Below are positions 1 through 5,236 of a stretch of 8,939 bases of DNA, piece after piece (within the stretch, counting starts at the first letter, position 1; each line of letters opens with the position of its first letter). This DNA is from an uncultured Eubacteriales bacterium (GTDB lineage Bacteria; Bacillota; Clostridia; Oscillospirales; Butyricicoccaceae), in assembly GCA_934395135.1 (NCBI GenBank), contig CAKRRK010000037.1, positions 1 through 8,939 of the forward strand. The letters run 5' to 3'. Made by a program: the position numbers and the translations under genes. The notes under the pieces were generated by a model that saw only the letters and a program-made list of their open reading frames with translations, was not told the origin of the DNA and ran no database searches.

Positions 1-61
1 TCCGTACTGCATACCAGCCATTCCCCGGCATGCCCCATTGTGTGCATCCTATTTTATTCAT
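1..61 (-). CDS. Sugar phosphate isomerase/epimerase-like protein (TIM barrel), N-terminal fragment
   Basis: Only the first 20 codons are inside the window; the gene runs off the left edge. The ATG (61-59) is preceded by AAGGAGA (71-77) at a workable distance of about 10 nt, and it starts 43 bases after the upstream SDR stop, so it is probably the third gene of the ADH-SDR operon. The visible peptide begins MNKIGCTQWGMPG and continues to NGWYAVR. A first beta strand of the form 'KIG..QWG.PGNG.YA' is the kind of opening seen in xylose-isomerase-like TIM-barrel enzymes (AP endonuclease 2 superfamily, the IolE/IolI/epimerase group), which interconvert keto-sugars or inososes, usually with a divalent metal. 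No catalytic residue is visible in so short a piece. The family call is recognition by eye from one strand. The presence of a real start is better supported than the function. Confidence 0.5.
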   Translation of the reverse strand, partial: MNKIGCTQWGMPGNGWYAVR

Positions 62-100
62 CTTTGTTTGTCTCCTTATAAACTATTTTCTAGCCGCCGG

Positions 101-177
101 GGCCTTAGCCCATAACCTTGCCGCCGGAAATGAGGATGTTGTTGCCGTTGATGTAGGCCGATCTGTCGTCAAACAGG
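101..177. repeat. 77-bp exact direct repeat, copy 1
   Basis: Identical base for base to 8863-8939. It covers the last 24 or so codons and the stop of the complete SDR gene plus four bases after the stop. The base at 100 (G) differs from that at 8862 (C), which marks the left boundary of identity; the right boundary is not visible because copy 2 reaches the window end. Confidence 0.97.
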
Positions 178-881
178 AATGCTACAAATTCTCCTACTTC
201 TTCCGGCTCCGCCAAACGTCCCATTGGGATCGTTCCTTCCATCTCTCTGTAAAACTCGTCTACGCTCTTGCCTTCGGATTCCCCTCTCTGAATAAAGGAG
301 TTCCGCAGCAGGGATGTATTGATATGTCCTGGGGAAATCGCTACGGCTGTTACCCCATACTGGCTCAGTTCCAACGCCAGTTCTCTTGTCAGCATTGCCA
401 CCACTGCTTTTGACATGCAGTAGATCGCATTGGAATATTCTTCCTTAAACGAGGAAATCGAAGCCGTGCTTACGATTCTTCCCTTCTTCTGTTTTACCAT
501 TACCTTTGCTACTTCGGTTGCTACAATAAACGCGCCTTTTGCGTTTATATTCATCATAAAGTCATATGCATTATCATCCCCGTCGATCAACAGGCTTGAT
601 TTGCATACCCCTGCATTATTAAACAGGCAGTCAATTTTTCCATACGCTTCCACCGCCTGATCCACCGCTGCTTTTACCGACGCCCGATCCGTTACGTTCA
701 GTTTTACCGCGATTGCTTCTCCGCCTTTTTCCTTGATTTCCGCCACGGTTTTTTCCGCCGCTTCCAGGTTCAGGTCTGCTACCACTACTTTTGCTCCGTA
801 TCCGGCGCATGCTTTTGCTGCGCAGCCGCCGATTCCGCCGCCCGCGCCTGTAATAAATGCTACTTTTCCTGCTAGTCTCAT
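105..881 (-). CDS. Short-chain dehydrogenase/reductase (classical SDR, NAD(P)-dependent)
   Basis: A complete 258-aa classical SDR, the usual length for the family. The cofactor motif TGAGGGIG is at residues 11-18, an Asp at 36 ends the second beta strand (favours NAD over NADP), NNAG is at 88-91, the catalytic Asn is in NAKG (Asn113), and Ser141, Tyr154 and Lys158 (YCMSK) complete the active-site tetrad. The SPG turn is at 183-185 and the C-terminus has the usual NGNNILISGGKVMG ending. The ATG at 881 has AGGAG about 8 nt upstream. It lies 89 bases after the ADH stop and 43 bases before the next start, so it is the middle gene of an ADH-SDR-isomerase operon. It probably oxidises or reduces a hydroxyl of the sugar or polyol handled by this locus; sugar, inositol and 3-oxoacyl-ACP dehydrogenases cannot be told apart from these motifs. 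Its 3' end is repeated exactly at 8863-8939. Confidence 0.9.
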   Translation of the reverse strand: MRLAGKVAFITGAGGGIGGCAAKACAGYGAKVVVADLNLEAAEKTVAEIKEKGGEAIAVKLNVTDRASVKAAVDQAVEAYGKIDCLFNNAGVCKSSLLIDGDDNAYDFMMNINAKGAFIVATEVAKVMVKQKKGRIVSTASISSFKEEYSNAIYCMSKAVVAMLTRELALELSQYGVTAVAISPGHINTSLLRNSFIQRGESEGKSVDEFYREMEGTIPMGRLAEPEEVGEFVAFLFDDRSAYINGNNILISGGKVMG

Positions 882-919
882 CTTTCTCTCTCCTGTTCTT
901 TTGCGATATGGTTTCTATT

Positions 920-967
920 TTGCGTCATTACTGACAGCAATTTCTGAAGATTTATACAGATTTATAC
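920..967. repeat. Bulged hairpin and 10-bp tandem repeat in the ADH-SDR spacer
   Basis: The 89-base gap between the ADH stop (971) and SDR start (881) holds two small structures. The bulged hairpin has arms TTGC+GTCA (920-927) and TGAC+GCAA (932-935, 937-940) around a TTAC loop, with one unpaired base at 936. The tandem repeat is AGATTTATAC twice, at 948-957 and 958-967, ending three bases from the ADH stop. The hairpin has no T-run on the minus strand, so it is unlikely to terminate. It could slow RNA decay or tune SDR expression relative to ADH, but that is inference. Confidence 0.35.
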
Positions 968-970
968 TGT

Positions 971-2167
971 TTATTTATAGAACTGGCTCACCATTACCTT
1001 GCCATGGCCCAAATCTCTCTTGCCGGAATCGGCGATGGCCTTTGCCGTATCGTTCAAAGCAAAGCGGCCGGTAATCATCTTTCTCATATCAATGCGGCCT
1101 GCCGCCATCATGCGGAGTACCGACGGGAAGATATCGCTGCCGGCCTGTCCCAGCGAACCAACAATGTGCGCATTCTTCCGGAGGAGCGGCATTGTATCAA
1201 AGGTTGCCGGCTTTGCGCCGATACCAAGCTGAATTACTCTTGCGCCGACTGCCATACATTTGATGATATCCGGATATACCGCATCAAAGTTACCGGTTGC
1301 CTCCACAATGGTTCCCGCGCCAATGCCGTTGGTCAGTTCCAAAACCACATCGCCTGCGGATGTGCCCTGCTTTGCAAGTTCTCTTGGGTTAAAGATATAG
1401 TCCGCGCCCATCAATTTTGCAAGATGATCTCTTGCCGGATTGGTATTGAATACAAAAATCTTCGCTGCGCCAAAGGCACGGGCAAGTTCCACGGAAGCAA
1501 GGCCAATGGGGCCAACGCCAAAGATTGCAACATTTGCACCTGGCTTAATGCCGCCGCCGTTGATCTGGATTCCGCTGTATGCAACGCAGGTTGGCTCTGC
1601 CAGCGCACCTGCTTCAAACGCCGCCATCTTATCGCCCAGCTTTTCCGCAATGTCATTGATTACGCAGACATACTTTTCCGGAACCAGTGCGTATTCTGCA
1701 AACGCGCCGTCAATGGAAAGGCCGGTTTCCTCCAGATTTTCACACTGGTTGAACATACCGGTTCTGCAAACACGGCATGTGCCGCACCATCTGATTTGTT
1801 CAACGGAAATGATATCGCCTACTTTGGTTGTTTTTACGTTTTTGCCGACTTCTACCACTTCACCGGAAAATTCATGACCCAGGATAACCGGGAGCTTTAC
1901 ATGGCTTGCAAACGCGGAATAGCCCTCCGCATCGCTACCCATAGCATGCAGGTCGCTGCCGCATACACCGCAGGCGCCCACCTTGATGAGCACGTCCGTA
2001 TCGCCAATCTGCGGAATGGAAACCTCCTTCAACTCCGCTGTCACATTTTTGTAAACAAAGTCGGCACGCATCGCACGGTGCTCTGTGATTTCACGTTCTG
2101 AAAGGACATAGCCCGGCTTTGGCGCCCATTCGCCATCCATTACGAAAGCCTTCATTGTTCCCTGCAT
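971..2167 (-). CDS. Zinc-dependent medium-chain alcohol/polyol dehydrogenase (TM0412 / scyllo-inosose 3-dehydrogenase-like)
   Basis: A 398-aa MDR-superfamily dehydrogenase. Catalytic zinc ligands fit Cys69 (in ACGVCGSD), His98 and Glu99 (GHE), with Glu191 in AEPTCVAY as the sorbitol-dehydrogenase-type third ligand. A full structural zinc lobe is present: Cys128, 131, 134 and 142, with the classical +3, +3, +8 spacing. The Rossmann turn GVGPIG is at 217-222. The protein has a long N-terminal extension (residues 1-45) before the GroES-like fold, plus the segments EGY at 81-83, CENLEETGLSIDGAFAEY and NGGGIKPG. From memory these resemble Thermotoga maritima TM0412, annotated as scyllo-inosose 3-dehydrogenase, more than threonine or sorbitol dehydrogenases; no alignment was run. 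The first ATG is chosen because AAGGAGG lies 8 nt upstream; the next Met (codon 5) would be about 20 nt away. It is the first gene of the ADH-SDR-isomerase operon, behind the promoter at 2371-2399. The substrate is probably a secondary hydroxyl of a polyol or cyclitol. Confidence 0.85.
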   Translation of the reverse strand: MQGTMKAFVMDGEWAPKPGYVLSEREITEHRAMRADFVYKNVTAELKEVSIPQIGDTDVLIKVGACGVCGSDLHAMGSDAEGYSAFASHVKLPVILGHEFSGEVVEVGKNVKTTKVGDIISVEQIRWCGTCRVCRTGMFNQCENLEETGLSIDGAFAEYALVPEKYVCVINDIAEKLGDKMAAFEAGALAEPTCVAYSGIQINGGGIKPGANVAIFGVGPIGLASVELARAFGAAKIFVFNTNPARDHLAKLMGADYIFNPRELAKQGTSAGDVVLELTNGIGAGTIVEATGNFDAVYPDIIKCMAVGARVIQLGIGAKPATFDTMPLLRKNAHIVGSLGQAGSDIFPSVLRMMAAGRIDMRKMITGRFALNDTAKAIADSGKRDLGHGKVMVSQFYK

Positions 2168-2189
2168 AATTTTTTCCTCCTTATTAAAA

Positions 2190-2243
2190 CAAGTTTAAAA
2201 AATAGCTCCGGTTTCCGATTAAACTTGCATTTGTCTTGCATTT
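2190..2243 (-). promoter_or_regulatory. ADH leader: 9-bp hairpin and two CTTGCATTT direct repeats
   Basis: The predicted untranslated leader of ADH (about 2364 to 2168, near 200 nt) is long for a simple operon. It contains a 9-bp inverted repeat, CAAGTTTAA (2190-2198) with TTAAACTTG (2219-2227), whose 20-base loop holds a small CGG-TTT-CCG pairing. It also contains CTTGCATTT twice, at 2224-2232 and 2235-2243, 11 bases apart (one helical turn). These could be a regulator half-site pair or an RNA structure near the ribosome binding site. No known riboswitch class was recognised. Confidence 0.3.
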
Positions 2244-2322
2244 TCTGGCTGGACAAAAACTGCGCTGATCTTAAAAACTGAGAGCAATCTGTGAAAAATG
2301 ACACAAGACAGACGGTATAATC

Positions 2323-2346
2323 TGTAAACTGTTTACAACGATTGTA
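2323..2346. promoter_or_regulatory. Operator-like palindrome TGTAAAC-T-GTTTACA with an overlapping second dyad
   Basis: A perfect 15-bp palindrome (7+1+7) at 2323-2337 overlaps a second dyad, TACAA-CGA-TTGTA, at 2334-2346. It sits about 35 bases downstream of the predicted start of ADH transcription, a normal place for a repressor roadblock. A further TGTAAA half-site occurs at 2383-2388 inside the promoter spacer. The shape suits a dimeric HTH repressor of a sugar operon (LacI, GntR or DeoR type). The odd-numbered centre differs from the CG-centred sites typical of LacI and CcpA. No regulator gene is in the window, so the binding protein is unknown. Confidence 0.5.
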
Positions 2347-2370
2347 TTTGTCTGCCTTGACTCTGTACAT

Positions 2371-2399
2371 ATTATACCATTATGTAAATCCAAAGTAAA
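2371..2399 (-). promoter_or_regulatory. Predicted sigma-A promoter of the ADH-SDR operon
   Basis: On the minus strand there is a consensus -10 box TATAAT (2371-2376) and a -35 box TTTACT (2394-2399, four of six consensus bases), separated by exactly 17 bp in AT-rich DNA. Transcription would start near 2364, giving a leader of about 200 nt before the ADH start at 2167. GTAAAT occurs twice, 11 bp apart (2384-2389 and 2395-2400), across the spacer and -35 box, and could be regulator half-sites. Confidence 0.6.
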
Positions 2400-2730
2400 T
2401 ATAGATATTTATTTTTGTATACATTAAACAATCTCCAAAAACCCGAATTGTCATTTTCGTCAGGTATTTGTATTTGTTTTTTTCAAAAATGCATAGATTT
2501 CCAATTTCAATATCTTTTTCTGCTAAAATATTAAAAAAATAAATGTTTCTCCATATTTTTCACACTTTACTGCGCAAAAATATGGAGAAACATTTTCCGG
2601 AAAATTTAATTTTTCTTCCCTTTTCAATCCTCCCGGGGGATTTATTCCAAGTTTAACTTTCCCTCTCTTCAGACATCTAATGGCATAAATACAACCATAT
2701 AAAATTGTATTTGTATTGTTTTATTGTATA
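2400..2730. other. Gene-free AT-rich region between spoVG and the ADH promoter
   Basis: No coding region with a ribosome binding site was found on either strand. The stretch holds the 20-bp inverted repeat at 2541-2595, a 14-bp palindrome ATTTTCCGGAAAAT (2592-2605) that overlaps its right arm, a short GC-rich dyad around CCCGGG (2626-2642) without a T-run, and a spaced dyad AAATACAA / TTGTATTT (2687-2694 and 2705-2712). The 9-mer TTGTATTTG appears at 2468-2476 and 2705-2713, and again at 2343-2351 beside the operator. Confidence 0.5.
2541..2595 (-). terminator. Perfect 20-bp inverted repeat, possible spoVG terminator
   Basis: Arm 2541-2560 is exactly complementary to arm 2576-2595, with a 15-base loop. 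On the minus strand the stem is followed by ATTTTTTTAATATTTT, so it could end spoVG transcription about 135 bases past its stop. The stem is AT-rich (only 5 G or C in 20) and the loop is large, which is unusual for an intrinsic terminator. A processed RNA stem or a dispersed repeat are alternatives. Confidence 0.45.
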
Positions 2731-2994
2731 TTAACTCATTCTTATCGACTCATAATATTTGTCAATCACTTCTTTTTCCAGTTGCTCCCGAAATTCACTG
2801 CCCACAGGATGCACAATATCGCGGTATTTTCCATCCGGCATTTTTCTGGATGGCATCGCCAGAAAGACACGGTCCTGCCCCTCGATGACCTTAATGTCAT
2901 GCACTGCCAGAATACCGTCCACCGTTACAGATACCAGCGCCTTTAGTTTTCCCTCGTCTTTCAGATGCCTAAATTTTACACTTGTAATTTCCAT
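2731..2994 (-). CDS. spoVG: SpoVG-family nucleic-acid-binding regulator
   Basis: An 87-aa protein with the signature core of SpoVG: VTVDGILAVHDIKVIEG (about 23-39), then FLAMPSRKMPDGKYRDIVHP (about 44-63) and a charged C-terminal helix. SpoVG proteins bind DNA and RNA and affect sporulation septation, cell-envelope and virulence genes in Firmicutes. The start used is the ATG at 2994-2992 (MEITSVKF). The AGGAG at 3002-3006 is 7 nt from it but only 1 nt from the ATG at 3000, and starting further upstream would add a lysine-rich, non-conserved extension. It is slightly shorter than the 97-aa Bacillus subtilis protein, at the C-terminal end. The gene stands alone between two terminator-like structures, not beside purR, yabJ or glmU as in Bacillus. 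It has no obvious metabolic link to its neighbours. Confidence 0.93.
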   Translation of the reverse strand: MEITSVKFRHLKDEGKLKALVSVTVDGILAVHDIKVIEGQDRVFLAMPSRKMPDGKYRDIVHPVGSEFREQLEKEVIDKYYESIRMS

Positions 2995-3139
2995 ATTCAT
3001 TCTCCTTTTGTGCTTTATGTATATTTTTAACAGCAACGTCCAAAATCATTCATGAATTTCCAGATTCTTTCTCCACCGCATTGCAGCAAAGCGGGCATTT
3101 TCCGTTGGAAACACTGCACACAAAAGAGACTTGCGTACA

Positions 3140-3172
3140 AAAACCGGCGGAATCTAAAATTCCGCCGGTTTT
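3140..3172 (-). terminator. Intrinsic terminator after the transketolase genes
   Basis: A perfect 14-bp stem with arms 3140-3153 and 3159-3172 around a 5-base loop, with core ACCGGCGGAAT. On the minus strand it is followed by TTTTTG, about 32 bases past the tkt C-subunit stop. The plus-strand side also ends in TTTT, so it may work in both directions. Confidence 0.85.
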
Positions 3173-3203
3173 ATACAAATGGAATTGTTTTGCAAAAGAA
3201 TGC

Positions 3204-4133
3204 TTACTTTGCAACCGCCTTTTCTGCTGCCGCAACAATTTCTTCCGCACGAAGACCAAACCGTTCCTTGAGATATGCAAGTTTTCCAACTTCGCCCTTC
3301 GTATCCTTGATACCAACCGGGATAATCTTCACCGGATAGTTTTCGGAGAGAACTTCCGCCACAGCCGCCCGAAGGCCGCCGAGGATGTTGTGGTTTTCTG
3401 CTGTTACCACGCAGCCAGTCTTCTTTGCTGACTGGATAACAGTCTCTGCGTCAAGGGGCTTAATGGTATGAATGTTAATCACTTCCGCATCAATTCCCTT
3501 GTCTGCAAGAATTTTCGCAGCCTCTACTGCTTCCGCTACCAAAATACCGGAAGCGATAATGGAAACATCCTTACCTTCCTTAATCACATCCGCTTTGCCC
3601 CACTGGAATTTATAGTCATCCGAATGCACTACCGGAGCAACCTTCCGGTACATACGCATATAGACCGGACCCACATGGTTAATCATTGCCGGCACCATCT
3701 GGGCAAGTTCCACTTCATCCGCCGGCTCAATGATTGTCATGTTGGGGATGCTTCTCATAACGCCCACATCTTCAAACGTCATATGGGTGCCGCCGTTCAG
3801 CTCTGCTGTAATGCCAGGGTCGGTACCAACGATTTTTACGTTGGTGTTTGCATAGGCCACCGATACGGCAATCTGGTCGCAGGTTCTTCTGGTCGCGAAT
3901 GCGCAGAATGTATTGACAACCGGAATCATGCCATAGGAAGCCATGCCTGCCGCCATAGTTACCATGTTGCCTTCAGCGATCCCTGCGTCAAACGCTCTGT
4001 CCGGAAAATCTTTTCTCAGCGCAATAACGCCGTCAGCCTTGTCAAGGTCCGCACCAATGGATACGACCTTGTCATTTTTCTTCATTTCATTTAAAATGCC
4101 TTCGCATAATACTTTTCTCAGTTCTACTGACAT
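3204..4133 (-). CDS. Transketolase, C-terminal subunit (split type)
   Basis: A 309-aa protein matching the pyrimidine-binding and C-terminal domains of transketolase, the usual size for a separate C-subunit. GIAEGNM at 51-57 carries the conserved Glu (Glu54) that activates the thiamine cofactor of the partner subunit. TDPGITAELNGGTHMTFEDVG at about 104-124 holds the conserved His117 substrate-site loop. SIPNMTIIEPAD (128-139) and the C-terminal domain with ASGILVAEAVEAA and VVTAENHNILGGL follow. It starts two bases after the N-subunit stop, with GGAGG about 10 nt upstream inside the end of that gene, so the two are translationally coupled and expected to form one enzyme. Transketolase moves a two-carbon ketol unit between sugar phosphates in the cytoplasm. 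Paralogues of this split type serve both general pentose phosphate metabolism and dedicated pathways such as apulose-4-phosphate cleavage; the motifs do not decide which applies here. Confidence 0.93.
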   Translation of the reverse strand: MSVELRKVLCEGILNEMKKNDKVVSIGADLDKADGVIALRKDFPDRAFDAGIAEGNMVTMAAGMASYGMIPVVNTFCAFATRRTCDQIAVSVAYANTNVKIVGTDPGITAELNGGTHMTFEDVGVMRSIPNMTIIEPADEVELAQMVPAMINHVGPVYMRMYRKVAPVVHSDDYKFQWGKADVIKEGKDVSIIASGILVAEAVEAAKILADKGIDAEVINIHTIKPLDAETVIQSAKKTGCVVTAENHNILGGLRAAVAEVLSENYPVKIIPVGIKDTKGEVGKLAYLKERFGLRAEEIVAAAEKAVAK

Positions 4134-4135
4134 AA

Positions 4136-4972
4136 TTACTTCGCCTCCCCATCGATTTCTGCAAGCGCTTTTTCAATATCCTCAGCGCTCAGCGGCATGC
4201 TGTGGTTTCCAGGTCCAATTTCTTCGACGAAGCGGACGCCCTTGCCCTTGACAGTATCCAGCACGATCATCGCCGGCTTGCCGTCCTTCTCCTTCTTGGC
4301 CGCTTTGATGGCGTCACTGATGGCTTCCACATCGTGACCGTCGCAGCGGAACACCTTGAAGCCGAAGGATTCCCATTTTTTCACCGGATCAATCAGGCTC
4401 ATAACTTCATCTACCGTACCATCGATCTGCAGCTTATTATAATCGAGGAACGCGATAAAGTTGTCCAGTTTATACTGTGCAGCCGCCATAGAAGCTTCCC
4501 AAATGATGCCTTCCTGGCTTTCGCCGTCGCCTACGATGGAATAGATATATTCCTTGCCGCCACAGATTTTTGCAGCCTTTGCAATACCAACGGCGCAGGA
4601 GAAGCCCTGGCCCAAAGAACCGGCTGTCATATCCACACCAGGTGTACGATTCATATCGCAATGGCTGGGAAGGTTGGTTCCCGGCTTATTTAAAGTCTTC
4701 AGCCAATCCATAGGGAAAAATCCTTTTTCCGCCAAAATGCTATAAAATGTCGGGCCAGCATGTCCCTTGGAAAGAACGATTCGGTCTCTTCCTTCCATCT
4801 TCGGGTTTTTTGGATCAACATTCATTTCATCATAGTAAAGTACAGTTGCTACGTCTACCGCAGACAAGCAGCCGCCAACGTGACCCTGTCCCAGTTCACC
4901 AATGGTCTTAATCACTAACTTGCGGATTTCTTTTGCTTTTTGCTCAAGAAACGCTTTTTTCTCTGCCTCCAT
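4136..4972 (-). CDS. Transketolase, N-terminal subunit (split type)
   Basis: A 278-aa protein equal to the thiamine-diphosphate-binding half of transketolase. GQGHVGG (28-34, His31) and SKGHAGP (68-74, His71) supply phosphate- and cofactor-contacting histidines. GSLGQGFS is at 118-125. The ThDP/Mg motif runs from GDGESQEG (148-155) to DYNKLQ (177-182), with Asn179 as the expected metal ligand. The C-terminus has the TVKGKGV segment. It has its own AAGGAGG, 7 nt before the ATG, and a predicted promoter at 5012-5040. It pairs with the C-subunit immediately downstream. It follows a sugar ABC importer but is separated from it by a strong terminator, so co-regulation with transport would need a shared regulator. 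Confidence 0.94.
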   Translation of the reverse strand: MEAEKKAFLEQKAKEIRKLVIKTIGELGQGHVGGCLSAVDVATVLYYDEMNVDPKNPKMEGRDRIVLSKGHAGPTFYSILAEKGFFPMDWLKTLNKPGTNLPSHCDMNRTPGVDMTAGSLGQGFSCAVGIAKAAKICGGKEYIYSIVGDGESQEGIIWEASMAAAQYKLDNFIAFLDYNKLQIDGTVDEVMSLIDPVKKWESFGFKVFRCDGHDVEAISDAIKAAKKEKDGKPAMIVLDTVKGKGVRFVEEIGPGNHSMPLSAEDIEKALAEIDGEAK

Positions 4973-5011
4973 GTCTTATCCTCCTTAAAAAATATTCATG
5001 GCACTGTGAAT

Positions 5012-5040
5012 AGTATATCATAAATGCTATGGACATGCAA
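5012..5040 (-). promoter_or_regulatory. Predicted promoter of the split transketolase genes
   Basis: On the minus strand TATACT (5012-5017) is a good -10 box and TTGCAT (5035-5040) a partial -35 box with TTG conserved, 17 bp apart. Transcription would begin near 5005, leaving a leader of about 33 nt that includes the AAGGAGG of the N-subunit gene. A 14-bp palindrome, ATTTTTCGAAAAAT (5076-5089), lies upstream and could be an operator or simply AT-rich DNA. Confidence 0.5.
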
Positions 5041-5170
5041 AAACATTTTTTCCATCCTTCAAAACTTTTTTAAAGATTTTTCGAAAAATATATGGTCATT
5101 TTTATGCATATATGACAAATTCCGGCTCTCTTGCCACACCACTCCGCCCCTCTATGCCAGCGCGCAAAAA

Positions 5171-5196
5171 ATACCGGCCGCCAAAGCGGCCGGTAT
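5171..5196 (-). terminator. Intrinsic terminator after the ABC importer
   Basis: A GC-rich perfect 11-bp stem, ATACCGGCCGC (5171-5181) with GCGGCCGGTAT (5186-5196), and a 4-base loop. On the minus strand it is followed by TTTTTGCG, about 40 bases past the binding-protein stop codon. It separates the importer transcript from the transketolase genes. Confidence 0.9.
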
Positions 5197-5236
5197 CTGT
5201 TTTCAGACCAGCAATACGGAACGATCCGTTTGCCGA

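Noticed and set aside
1004..2101. Long plus-strand reading frame (365 codons) opposite the ADH gene
   Set aside because: It lies wholly antisense to a gene with intact zinc and Rossmann motifs. The translation is rich in Cys, His and Arg with no recognisable domain, as expected of a shadow frame.
2316..2321. Plus-strand TATAAT as a divergent promoter
   Set aside because: There is no -35 box at 16-18 bp, and no plus-strand gene follows that could use it.
2152..2370. 72-codon minus-strand reading frame in the ADH leader
   Set aside because: Its ATG abuts the TATAAT box and falls before the expected transcription start, it has no ribosome binding site, and its end overlaps the ADH start. The protein looks random.
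2626..2642. GC-rich dyad around CCCGGG as the spoVG terminator
   Set aside because: The minus-strand pairing has a mismatch, the stem is short, and the following bases are purine-rich, not a T-run.
2995..3036. Longer spoVG start with a lysine-rich N-terminal extension
   Set aside because: It would start at a TTG without a Shine-Dalgarno. The AGGAG at 3002-3006 fits only the ATG at 2994, and the conserved family region starts there.
3014..3085. Sigma-A or sigma-H promoter for spoVG
   Set aside because: TTGGAC (3038-3043) has only a poor -10 partner and would leave too short a leader. GAAT-type sigma-H elements near 3050-3080 lack a correctly spaced AGGA-type -35.
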